NCBI RefSeq assembly: GCF_000974985.2
Contig: NZ_LAVA02000004.1
Span: forward strand, 1-64,000
Source of the DNA: Streptomyces mangrovisoli
GTDB lineage: Bacteria; Actinomycetota; Actinomycetes; Streptomycetales; Streptomycetaceae
Direction of reading: 5' to 3'
Length of the DNA stretch: 64,000 bases
Under the pieces are notes generated by a model. It was not told the origin of the DNA. It was given only the letters and a program-made list of their open reading frames with translations, and did not search any database. Positions 41,794-50,122 of this stretch are shown here, piece by piece. Each line of letters begins with the position of its first letter. The stretch's first letter is position 1. The position numbers and the translations under genes were made by a program.

Positions 41794-43178
41794 GACGACT
41801 CCCCCTCGAAACCCCCGCGCTGCCCGCGGTCGCCCCGGTCGATGCGGTCCTCGGGCGCGCGCTGACCCGGCACCTGCGGCGTGGGCCGCTCCGGCGGCCG
41901 GGGCGCGGCGAGCAGTTCCGCCGCCGCGTGCTGGTAGCGCAGCACGGCCTGTTCGGCGACCCGCAGATCGCACGGCGCGCTCCACAGCATGCGGCGCGCC
42001 GCGTCGTACCGCTCGATCAGCAGCGGGTCCTCCGCGAGCCCGTGCCGGGCCACCTTCGCCTTGTACGCGTCGAGCCGGCCGCGCAGCTCCGCGCGGACCG
42101 CCAGCGGCGCGGTGACCGCCGTCAACGACTCACGGGCGCGCAGCAGTTCGTCCTCCGCCTTCTGCTCCAGCGACTCCAGCAGCGGCGACAGCCGGTGCCA
42201 CTGGGCCTGCCTGCGGTACTCGGCGGCCGTCGACAGCTGCTCCTGGAGCACGATCGGCGGCCCGCTGACCACCGGCACCTCGGTGGCGGCGATCTTCGCG
42301 AGGACCTCGCCGCGCGCGGTACGGGCCTCGGCGAGGGTGCGGTCGGCGCGCGAGAGCACGTCCCGCAGCCGCACCAGGCGCGCCTCGGCGTCCTGCCGGA
42401 CGGTGAGCACGGCGTCGATCTCGCGGCGCACGTCCTCCAGGGCGCGCGCCTCGCGGTCGTAGACCGTGGTGTCCGGGCGGCCGCCGCCGGGCGCCGAACT
42501 GCCCTGCGCGGGCACCCAGAAGGCGAGCGGGTCGGAGACCACCTGCTCGCGCAGCGCGGTCAGCGTGCGCGTGATCCGCTCCAGGTCGTCACCGGCCGGG
42601 TGCTCGCCCGGGCGGACGCCGACGGAGTGCGCGAGCCGGCGGGTGCGCTGGAGCTCCGCGGCCAGTAAATCGATCCGTGCCGGCAGCGCGGACCACACCG
42701 CGTCCGCGGTGACGACCATGTCCAGCGAGGTCGCGTACAGGTCGTTCATCCGGTCCACCAGGGCCGTCAGCGAGAACTGGCGGCTGAGCCTGCCCGGCCC
42801 CTCCAGCAGCGTCGCGCCGCCCGCGCCGTGGCTGCCCGCGACCGTCACGGACTCGCCGCGCAGCAGCTCGGTCAGCTCCACCAGGTCCTCGCGGCTGGAC
42901 CAGCGGCGCCGGGCGCGCACCTCGCGGGCGCTGCGCAGCGCCCCGGCGTACGCGTCGAAGTACGTCCACAGCAGCGTGATCGACGCCTCCGTAGACGTCC
43001 AGCGCTCCTTGGTGACGCCGGTGAGTTCGGCGCCCTCGAGCAGCCTGCGTCCGGCGTGGTCCTGGAGGGCCAGCAGCGACGTCTCGATCGCCTCGTGCTC
43101 CGCGCCGAGCCGCGCCAGCGCACGGTCCACCTCGTCCCGGTCCATCACCGGCCCGGGGGACCCCGCGACGCCGCCCAT
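41790..43178 (-). CDS. Coiled-coil protein of unknown function in the PknG cassette, carrying a TTA codon
   Basis: A 462-residue, highly helical soluble protein with long heptad-like stretches (about 20-100, 175-210 and 245-400) and a polar Pro/Arg-rich tail. No known domain recognised. It lies between glnH-like and pknG genes; its stop overlaps the pknG start by 4 bases, so pknG translation may depend on it. ATG with GAGAGGTGAT upstream; a second ATG 12 codons in is possible. Leu171 is encoded by TTA (42668-42666), the only TTA codon I found in the window, so full translation should need the bldA tRNA. Confidence 0.8.
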   Translation of the reverse strand: MGGVAGSPGPVMDRDEVDRALARLGAEHEAIETSLLALQDHAGRRLLEGAELTGVTKERWTSTEASITLLWTYFDAYAGALRSAREVRARRRWSSREDLVELTELLRGESVTVAGSHGAGGATLLEGPGRLSRQFSLTALVDRMNDLYATSLDMVVTADAVWSALPARIDLLAAELQRTRRLAHSVGVRPGEHPAGDDLERITRTLTALREQVVSDPLAFWVPAQGSSAPGGGRPDTTVYDREARALEDVRREIDAVLTVRQDAEARLVRLRDVLSRADRTLAEARTARGEVLAKIAATEVPVVSGPPIVLQEQLSTAAEYRRQAQWHRLSPLLESLEQKAEDELLRARESLTAVTAPLAVRAELRGRLDAYKAKVARHGLAEDPLLIERYDAARRMLWSAPCDLRVAEQAVLRYQHAAAELLAAPRPPERPTPQVPGQRAPEDRIDRGDRGQRGGFEGESS

Positions 43179-43242
43179 CGATCACCTCTCGCTGCTGTGT
43201 GTGTTCTTCCGCTTCCCTTGTCGCCCTCGCCGGCGCCCCGCG

Positions 43243-44319
43243 TCAGCCCTGGTAGTGCGCTGTCGGCGGGACGGCCGACTTCGAGTCCTTACCCAGCGTC
43301 TGGGCCAGCCACGTGTCGTAGGAGTTCTTCCACGCGCCGCTGCTGCGGTAGTTCTCCAGCACCCGGTTGACCCGGCGTACCAGATCCTTCGCGCTCTTGT
43401 TCATCGCCACGCCGTAGTACTCGGTGGTGAAGGCGGGGCCCTTCAGTTCGACCGTGTGGTCCTGGGCGGCCTGGCTCGCGGCGAGCGCGCCGTCCGTCAC
43501 CACCGCGTCCACCTCGCCGAGCTGGAGCCGCACCAGGCAGTCCAGCTGGCTGGGGACGACGGTGCTGATGTCCGTGCTGGCGGGGATCTTCCCGGACTTC
43601 TTGTCGTCGTTCAGGTGCTGCAGGGCGGTGGACGTGGCGGCCGAGCAGACCTTCTTGCCCGCCAGGGTCTTGTCGTAGCCCTTGATCGTCGAGTTGACCG
43701 GGGCGAGCACCTGCTGGCCCGTCTCGAAGTAGGGCGCGGAGAACGTGACGTCGTCCAGGCGGGCGCAGGTGATCGTCATGGTGCGCACCACCATGTCGAC
43801 GCGGTGACCGGTGACGGCCGGGATGCGCTGGTCGGTGGGGATGGAGCGGTACTGGATGTACTGCGCGTCGTCCGAGCCGAAGATGTCGCGGGCTATCGCG
43901 TGGACGATGTCGATGTCGAAACCTTCCGGCTCGCCGGCCGGGTCGTTGGGGTCGAGATAGCCCCAGCGGTAGCTGTTCTGGTCGACGCCGACGATCAGGT
44001 AGCCGCGCTTCTTGATGGCGTCGATCGTCGCGCCGGACGCGCCCGACGGGGACAGGCTGCGGTTCTGCGCCGTGTCCTCCTTGCAGTCGGAAGCCTTGGC
44101 CTGGGTGCCCTTGACGGCACGCTGCCCGCCGATGCCCACGGGCGTGCCGGCGGTGTGCGGCTGGGTCAGCGGCAGCAGCAGCACCAGCGACAGCGCCAGG
44201 GCGCACAGCACCGCCATCGCGCCCACGCCGCCCCAGCCGCGGAGACCGGCCGTAAGGCTCCGCCGCGGGGCGCCGCCCACGGCGTCCCGAGGGCGGGCGG
44301 ACAGTTCGCGTGCTCGCAT
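43243..44319 (-). CDS. GlnH-like extracellular amino-acid-binding protein, membrane-anchored
   Basis: A 358-residue protein with one N-terminal transmembrane helix (about 35-56) and a solute-binding domain of the SBP_bac_3 type (GYLIVGVDQNSYRWGY, FDIDIVHAIARDIFG, VDMVVRTMTITCARLDD, FSAPYFETGQQVL). It should bind a polar amino acid, as GlnH binds Asp/Glu in mycobacteria. There is no lipobox cysteine after the helix, unlike lipoprotein GlnH. No ABC permease is nearby, so it is a sensor rather than a transporter part. GTG two codons upstream is an alternative start. Confidence 0.85.
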   Translation of the reverse strand: MRARELSARPRDAVGGAPRRSLTAGLRGWGGVGAMAVLCALALSLVLLLPLTQPHTAGTPVGIGGQRAVKGTQAKASDCKEDTAQNRSLSPSGASGATIDAIKKRGYLIVGVDQNSYRWGYLDPNDPAGEPEGFDIDIVHAIARDIFGSDDAQYIQYRSIPTDQRIPAVTGHRVDMVVRTMTITCARLDDVTFSAPYFETGQQVLAPVNSTIKGYDKTLAGKKVCSAATSTALQHLNDDKKSGKIPASTDISTVVPSQLDCLVRLQLGEVDAVVTDGALAASQAAQDHTVELKGPAFTTEYYGVAMNKSAKDLVRRVNRVLENYRSSGAWKNSYDTWLAQTLGKDSKSAVPPTAHYQG

Positions 44320-44333
44320 CGTCACGCCCCCTC

Positions 44334-45797
44334 TCACCGGTACTCCGACAGCCTGCGGCCGATGCCGACGACCGCGGCCGCCGCGCCGAGCACGGCGAGC
44401 ACCGCCGAGCCGACGGTCAGGCCGGTCATCGCGTCCAGGCCGTCGCTCGCGGCGGACCTGAACTCCTCGCGCTCGTGCGCCAGCGCCTGCGTCAGGGACG
44501 AGTCGACGTTGGCGAAGCACACGCTCGTCGAGATGTCCTTGTCGGTGCCGATGACCCGCTCGCGGGCCTGCTGGTACTGGCCCAGCTCGTTGTATCCGCG
44601 GGCCGTCAGGGCGCGCTTCTTCCACGCCACCATCGACTCGTTCGCCACCTGTACGGGCTTGCGGCCCGCCGCGTCGTCGGCGAGCGCGCCCGCCTTGTCC
44701 AGCTGCGCGGCGAGCTGCTTGATCTCCTGGTCGTAGCCCCAGTTGTACAGGTCCGTGGACGTGCCGTCGGCGAGTGCCTTGGTCTCCGCGCCGCGGCTGA
44801 CCAGAGTGAGGTTCTCGTCGCTGCGCGCCGTCAGGGACGCGATCTGCGCGTCGTGCAGCACGTTCAGCGAGCGTACGCCGTGGTCGTAGGACTCGTTCAG
44901 ACCCGCGCGGGCGACGGTGTGCCCGACCACCACCCACAGCAGGACGACGGCGGTGGCGCCGCTCGCGGCCACCAGGCCGTGGTTCAGCACCCGGTTGGTG
45001 TGCAGGAAGGTCCGGCGCTGCACCCAGGCCAGCGCGCCGAGCGCGACGACGCCGAGCCCGATCGCCGCCCAGGGGTACGGCGTCGCGTCGCCGTAGTCGG
45101 CGTTCAGCCGCTGGTTCTCGCTCGTGTAGAGGGCCTGCGCCTTCGGCAGCATCTTGTCCTGCATCGTGGCGTTGGCGAGCCGCAGATAGGCGCCGCCCAC
45201 CGGGTAGCCCTCGCGGTTGTTGGCGCGGGCGGACGCGATCAGGTTCTGGTAGCGCGGCAGGAGTTCGTTGAGCTGCGCGATGGTCTTCGCGGACGCGGAG
45301 CCCCGGTCGGCGCTGGCGGCCGCGGTGACCAGCTTGGCGGCGGCGGTGCGGATGTCCGCGTCGTACTGGTCGCGGGTCGCCTTGGTCTCCTGGATGCCGG
45401 CCAGATAGCCGCTGGCGGCCATGGTGTTGGCGTCGGCGAGCGACCGGTAGATGTCGGCCGCGTCGGAGCTGAGCGGCTGACTGCTGTTCAGGACGTCGTC
45501 CGCGGCGCTCGCGCGGCTGTCGGTCTGCCAGGCGGTGACCGCGCCGAACGCGACGACGAGCAGCGCGAGCAGGGCGCCGATCACGCGCAGCCGCCCCGGC
45601 TCGGTGGTCGCGGCGGAGCGCAGCCGGTCCGCGCCCTCGGCGAACGCCGAACGGCGGTCCGGGGGCGCGACGGGCGCGGGGGCCGGCGCGGGCGCGGGCG
45701 TGCGCGCACCGCCGCGGTCGGGCTGCGGCGGTACGGCCGGCATCGTCGGCGGCGGCGAACCCGGTGGCGCCGCACTGCTCTTCGGCGGGTGTGTCAC
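44334..45797 (-). CDS. GlnX-like four-helix membrane protein of the PknG pathway
   Basis: A 487-residue protein with a Pro/Ala-rich cytoplasmic N-terminus, helices near 70-90, 235-252, 265-287 and 463-480, and two extracytoplasmic helical domains of about 140 and 175 residues. This is the GlnX layout, proposed to pass amino-acid binding by GlnH to cytoplasmic PknG. The GTG start is chosen because GGGGGAGGT stands 5 bases upstream; an ATG 15 bases earlier lies before that site. First gene of the cassette; the spacer 45798-46025 (228 bases) should hold its promoter and the end of the kinase operon. Confidence 0.8.
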   Translation of the reverse strand: MTHPPKSSAAPPGSPPPTMPAVPPQPDRGGARTPAPAPAPAPVAPPDRRSAFAEGADRLRSAATTEPGRLRVIGALLALLVVAFGAVTAWQTDSRASAADDVLNSSQPLSSDAADIYRSLADANTMAASGYLAGIQETKATRDQYDADIRTAAAKLVTAAASADRGSASAKTIAQLNELLPRYQNLIASARANNREGYPVGGAYLRLANATMQDKMLPKAQALYTSENQRLNADYGDATPYPWAAIGLGVVALGALAWVQRRTFLHTNRVLNHGLVAASGATAVVLLWVVVGHTVARAGLNESYDHGVRSLNVLHDAQIASLTARSDENLTLVSRGAETKALADGTSTDLYNWGYDQEIKQLAAQLDKAGALADDAAGRKPVQVANESMVAWKKRALTARGYNELGQYQQARERVIGTDKDISTSVCFANVDSSLTQALAHEREEFRSAASDGLDAMTGLTVGSAVLAVLGAAAAVVGIGRRLSEYR

Positions 45798-46025
45798 TGC
45801 GACCTCCCCCATGGTCTTCCGTCCCCGCAAGTATCGCCGCCGGGCCCGGCATTGCGCACCGGCCTTCACACGATCTTGATCGGATCGCGCGGTACGGGCA
45901 CCGCCCGGTGGGCGCCCGACGGCCTGGCGCAGAGTCTCGCACCACCCCTCGCTGATGAATACGCCGGGGGAATCAGTTCGGTTCCCTGGTGTTCGAGGGG
46001 CCGGGGAGCCGCGGGGCGGCGGGCG

Positions 46026-47000
46026 TCACGACGGCTCGAAGCGCGCCCGCACCCGTGCGTGGACCTCCGCCGCGGCGCCCACCCGGTCCAGGCCCAGCAG
46101 GGCCGCGCCCAGCACCGGGCTCGCCGTCACCACGCGCGCCACGGCCTTCGGCGCGCGCTCCGCGAGCAACACGCCTATACGGTCGGTCAGTTGAGGGTGC
46201 CGGGCCGCCAGTACGCCGCCGCCGAGCAGCACCGGCGCCTCCTCGTCGAGCAGTTCGAGCCGGGTCAGCGCGACCACCGCCATCACCACCACCTCGTCGG
46301 CCAGCCGGTCCACGACCGCCCGCGCCACCGGGTCGCCGGCCGCCGCGGTCGCGAACAGTACCGGGGTCAGCTCGTACCGCCGCTCGGGCGCGAGGTGTTC
46401 GAGGTGCAGCGCCTCGATGAGTGCGTCCATCGAGGCGAGCCCGAAGTGGGCGGGCAGCGTGCGGGCCAGTTCGGTCGGCTCGCCGCGGCCGTCGTGCGCG
46501 CGGGCGGCGTGCCACAGTGCCTCCTCCGCCAGGCCCCAGCCGCCGCCCCAGTCACCGGAGATGCGGCCGAGCGCCGGGAAGCGCGCGGTCCGCCCGTCGG
46601 GGCGCATCCCGACGCAGTTGATGCCCGCGCCGCACACCACGGCCACCCCGCGCGGCTCGGCGACCCCCGCGCGCAGGATCGCGAAGGTGTCGTTGCGGAC
46701 GTCCACGCTCGCGGCCCATCCGCGCGCGTGCAGCGCGGCCGCGAGCTGTTCCTCCTCCACCGGCAGGTCGGCGTTGGCCAGGCACGCCGAGACATGCTCG
46801 ACGCCGCTCACGCCCGCGCCGTCGAAGGCGCGGGCCACCGCCTCGGCGAGGGTGTCGACGGCGGCGGTCACGCCCACGGCGGGCGGGCGGAACCCGCCGC
46901 CGCGGGCGGTGGCGAGGATCCGGCCGTCGGCGGCCACGACCGCCACGTCGGTCTTGCTGTTGCCCGCGTCGACGGCGAGGACGCTTGCGGTCAGGCCCAC
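46026..47000 (-). CDS. BadF/BadG-type ATPase, N-acetylglucosamine kinase-like
   Basis: A 324-residue sugar kinase of the BadF/BadG/BcrA/BcrD ATPase family: VLAVDAGNSKTDVAVV (phosphate 1), CGAGINCVGM (phosphate 2), SGDWGGGWGLAEEALW typical of GlcNAc kinases, and LLGGGVLA near the end. It should phosphorylate a hexose or amino sugar. GTG start overlapping the GH4 gene by 10 bases, so the two are translated together. With a GH4 enzyme that needs 6-phosphate substrates, it may phosphorylate the imported sugar itself. Confidence 0.8.
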   Translation of the reverse strand: MGLTASVLAVDAGNSKTDVAVVAADGRILATARGGGFRPPAVGVTAAVDTLAEAVARAFDGAGVSGVEHVSACLANADLPVEEEQLAAALHARGWAASVDVRNDTFAILRAGVAEPRGVAVVCGAGINCVGMRPDGRTARFPALGRISGDWGGGWGLAEEALWHAARAHDGRGEPTELARTLPAHFGLASMDALIEALHLEHLAPERRYELTPVLFATAAAGDPVARAVVDRLADEVVVMAVVALTRLELLDEEAPVLLGGGVLAARHPQLTDRIGVLLAERAPKAVARVVTASPVLGAALLGLDRVGAAAEVHARVRARFEPS

Positions 47001-48256
47001 GCGAGGTGCTCCCGGTTGTGCGCGATCAGCTGGTCGGTGAGGGTCTCGGCGTACGCGTACTGGCCGACGAGGGGATGGGCGAGCAGCGCCCGGAACACCC
47101 GCTCCCGGCCGCCGCGCAGCGCCGCGTCGAGCGCCAGGTCCTCGTAGGCGGTCACGTTGGCCATCAGGCCCGCGTACAGCGGGTCGACGGCGGGCACGGA
47201 CAGCGGGGCGGGGCCCTTGGCGCCGACCGCCGCCTGCACCTCGATCACCGCGTCGGCGGGCAGGAACGGCAGGGTGCCCCGGTTGAGCGTGTTGACCACC
47301 TGGTAGGTGCTGCCGCCCCCGCCGAGCAGGGACGCGGCGAGGTCGACCGCGGCCTCCGAGTAGAAGGCGCCGCCGCGCCGGGCCAGCAGCTCCGGCTTCT
47401 CGTCGAGCGCCGGGTCGGCGTACATCCGGAGCAGTTCGCGTTCCATCTCCGCCACTTCGGCGGCCCGGGAGGGCTTGCCACGCAGCTCCTCGACGACCTC
47501 GTCGTGGGCGTAGTAGTAGCGCAGGTAGTACGACGGGACGACGCCGAGCCGGTCGAGCAGCGGGCGCGGCAGCCGCAGGTCGCCGGCGATCGAATCGCCG
47601 TGCGCCGCCAGCAGTTTGGGCAGGACGTCCTCGCCCTCCGGGCCGCCGAGCCGCACGCCCGTCTCCCAGGTGAGGTGGTTGAGCCCGACGTGGTCGAGGT
47701 GGATGTCGGCGGGGGCGACGCCGAGCAGCGCGGCGAACCGGCGCTGGAAGCCGATCGCCACGTTGCACAGGCCGACCGCCTTGTGTCCCGCCTGGAGCAG
47801 GGCGCGGGTGACGATGCCGACCGGGTTGGTGAAGTCGATGATCCAGGCGTCCGGGTTGGCGCGGCGGACGCGTTCGGCGATGTCGAGGACGACCGGGACC
47901 GTGCGCAGCGCCTTGGCGAGACCGCCGGCGCCGGTGGTCTCCTGGCCGACGCAGCCGCACTCCAGCGGCCAGGTCTCGTCCTGCTGCCGGGCCGCCTGGC
48001 CGCCGACGCGCAGCTGGAGCAGGACCGCGTCGGCGCCCTCGACGCCCGCGTCCAGGTCGGACGTCGTCACGATCCGGCCGCCGTGGCCCTGCCGGGCGAA
48101 GATGCGCCGGGCCAGGCCCCCGACCAGTTCGAGACGGTCGGCCGCCGGGTCGACCAGGACCAGCTCTTCGATGGCGAGGGTGTCCCTCAACCGGGCGAAG
48201 CCGTCGACGAGTTCGGGGGTGTAGGTCGACCCTCCGCCGACCACGGTGAGTTTCAT
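46991..48256 (-). CDS. GH4-family 6-phospho-beta-glucosidase
   Basis: A 421-residue enzyme with the NAD-binding GGGSTYTPEL motif at residues 7-16, CNVAIG (metal-ligand Cys region) and GLNHLTW (metal-ligand His), as in GH4 glycosidases that work by an NAD- and Mn-dependent redox mechanism. GH4 6-phospho-beta-glucosidases normally use PTS-imported disaccharide phosphates, but here the importer is an ABC system. Starts 25 bases after the permease stop and overlaps the kinase gene. Confidence 0.88.
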   Translation of the reverse strand: MKLTVVGGGSTYTPELVDGFARLRDTLAIEELVLVDPAADRLELVGGLARRIFARQGHGGRIVTTSDLDAGVEGADAVLLQLRVGGQAARQQDETWPLECGCVGQETTGAGGLAKALRTVPVVLDIAERVRRANPDAWIIDFTNPVGIVTRALLQAGHKAVGLCNVAIGFQRRFAALLGVAPADIHLDHVGLNHLTWETGVRLGGPEGEDVLPKLLAAHGDSIAGDLRLPRPLLDRLGVVPSYYLRYYYAHDEVVEELRGKPSRAAEVAEMERELLRMYADPALDEKPELLARRGGAFYSEAAVDLAASLLGGGGSTYQVVNTLNRGTLPFLPADAVIEVQAAVGAKGPAPLSVPAVDPLYAGLMANVTAYEDLALDAALRGGRERVFRALLAHPLVGQYAYAETLTDQLIAHNREHLAWA

Positions 48257-48281
48257 CGGAGTCCTTTCGTGGACACGCGGT

Positions 48282-49175
48282 TCAGCCCTTCACGCCGGTG
48301 AGCGTGACGCCCTCGACGAACGCCCGCTGGGCGAAGAAGAACACGAGGATCACGGGGGCCATGACCAGCACGGTGGCGGCCATGGTGAGGTTCCAGTCGG
48401 TGTGGTGGGCGCCCTTGAAGGACTCCAGGCCGTAACTCAGTGTCCACGCACCGGGGTTCTCCGAGGCATAGATCTGCGGGCCGAAGTAGTCGTTCCAGGC
48501 GTAGAAGAACTGGAACAGGGCCACGGCGGCGATGCCGGGCCGGGCCATCGGCAGCACCACCCGCAGCAGGGTGCGCAGTTCGCCGCAGCCGTCCACCTTG
48601 GCCGCGTCGACGTACTCGTTGGGGATCGTGAGCAGGAACTGCCGCAGCAGGAAGATGGAGAAGGCGTCGCCGAACGCCATCGGGATGATCAGCGGCCACA
48701 GCGTGCCCGACAGGTCCAGCTGCTTCGCCCAGAACAGGTACATCGGGATGATGACCACCTGCGGCGGCAGCATCATCATCGAGATGACCAGCATCAGCGA
48801 CAGATTCCGGCCCCGGAAGCGGAACTTGGCGAGGGCGTAGGCGACCGGGATCGACGACACGACGGTGAGGACGGTGCCGGCGCCGGCGTACAGCAGCGTG
48901 TTCTTCCACCAGGTGAGGAAGCCCGGGGTGTCGAAGACCTTGCGGTAGTTGCCCCACTCCCACGTGTGCGGGATCAGGTCCCGGCTGAGTGCCTGGCTGT
49001 CGCTCATCAGCGAGGTCAGCACTACGAACACGAACGGGAGCGTGAAGAACAGGGCGGCCGCGACGCCGAGCGAGTGCACGGCGATCCACTCCAGCGCGGC
49101 CCTGCGGCGGGCGGTGCGCCGGGCCTGGGAGACCGGGGCGCGGAGCTGGACGGGCTGGTCCAGTACTTGGGTCAT
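48282..49175 (-). CDS. Sugar ABC transporter permease, MalG-like
   Basis: A 297-residue inner-membrane protein with six predicted helices and the cytoplasmic EAA-type loop EYVDAAKVDGCGELRTLLRVVLP, which docks on the ABC ATPase. Belongs to the carbohydrate uptake transporter-1 family. No ATPase gene is in the operon, so a shared MsiK-type ATPase encoded elsewhere probably powers it, as is usual in Streptomyces. Three bases after the partner permease stop. Confidence 0.9.
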   Translation of the reverse strand: MTQVLDQPVQLRAPVSQARRTARRRAALEWIAVHSLGVAAALFFTLPFVFVVLTSLMSDSQALSRDLIPHTWEWGNYRKVFDTPGFLTWWKNTLLYAGAGTVLTVVSSIPVAYALAKFRFRGRNLSLMLVISMMMLPPQVVIIPMYLFWAKQLDLSGTLWPLIIPMAFGDAFSIFLLRQFLLTIPNEYVDAAKVDGCGELRTLLRVVLPMARPGIAAVALFQFFYAWNDYFGPQIYASENPGAWTLSYGLESFKGAHHTDWNLTMAATVLVMAPVILVFFFAQRAFVEGVTLTGVKG

Positions 49176-49178
49176 CGG

Positions 49179-50120
49179 TCAGTCACCTGCCAGGTTGAGG
49201 CCGCCCCGGCGCCGCATCAGGAACGCGGTGAACACCATGGACAGGGCGAACAGGACGAGTGCCACCACGCAGGCGGAGCCGTAGTCGAAGCGCTGGAAGC
49301 CGAGGTTGTAGACGAGCTGGGGCAGGGTGAGCGTGGACTTGTCCGGGTAGCCGGGCTCGAACTGGGTGCCCGCGCCCTGGATGACGCCCGAGGCGACCTT
49401 CCCCGCGATCAGCGGCTGGGTGTAGTACTGCATGGCCTGGATCACGCCGGTGACCACCGAGAACATCACGATGGGGGAGATGTTCGGCAGGGTGACGAAG
49501 CGGAACCGCTGCCAGGCCGACGCGCCGTCCAGCTCGGCCGCCTCGTACTGCTCCCTCGGCACGTCCAGCAGCGCGGCCATGAAGATGACCATCAGGTCGC
49601 CGACGCCCCACAGCGCGAGCAGGGTCAGGGCCGGCTTGGACCAGGACGGGTCGTTGAACCAGCCCGGCGCGTCGATCCCGATCTTCTCCAGGAGCGAGTT
49701 GACCGGCCCCGTACCGGGGTTGAGCAGGAAGGCGAAGGCCATCGTCGCGGCCACCGGGGGCGCCAGGTAGGGCAGGTAGAACAGGGTGCGGAAGACGCCC
49801 GTACCGGTCTTGATCTTGGTGATCAGCAGGCCCACGCCGAGCCCGAAGACGACCCTGAGCGAGACCGTCACCACGACCAGCCACAGGGTGTTGCGCAGCG
49901 CGGGCCAGAACAGCGGGTAGTGCTCGAAGACGTAGGCCCAGTTCTGCGTGCCGCTCCACGTCGGCGCCTTGAAGCCGTCGTAGTGCATGAACGAGAAGTA
50001 GACCGTCGAGATCAGCGGGTACGCGAAGAAGACCGCGAAGCCGATCAGCCAGGGCGACATGAACGCGAGGGTGCGAAGCGCCGCCCTGCGGCGCTTCGAC
50101 GCGTAGGTGACCGTGCTCAT
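49179..50120 (-). CDS. Sugar ABC transporter permease, MalF-like
   Basis: A 313-residue membrane protein with six helices and the EAA loop EQYEAAELDGASAWQRFRFVTLP. The basic N-terminus (KRRRAALR) lies in the cytoplasm. Forms the channel with the MalG-like subunit. It starts 2 bases after the binding-protein stop, consistent with tight co-expression. Confidence 0.9.
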   Translation of the reverse strand: MSTVTYASKRRRAALRTLAFMSPWLIGFAVFFAYPLISTVYFSFMHYDGFKAPTWSGTQNWAYVFEHYPLFWPALRNTLWLVVVTVSLRVVFGLGVGLLITKIKTGTGVFRTLFYLPYLAPPVAATMAFAFLLNPGTGPVNSLLEKIGIDAPGWFNDPSWSKPALTLLALWGVGDLMVIFMAALLDVPREQYEAAELDGASAWQRFRFVTLPNISPIVMFSVVTGVIQAMQYYTQPLIAGKVASGVIQGAGTQFEPGYPDKSTLTLPQLVYNLGFQRFDYGSACVVALVLFALSMVFTAFLMRRRGGLNLAGD

Positions 50121-50122
50121 CG

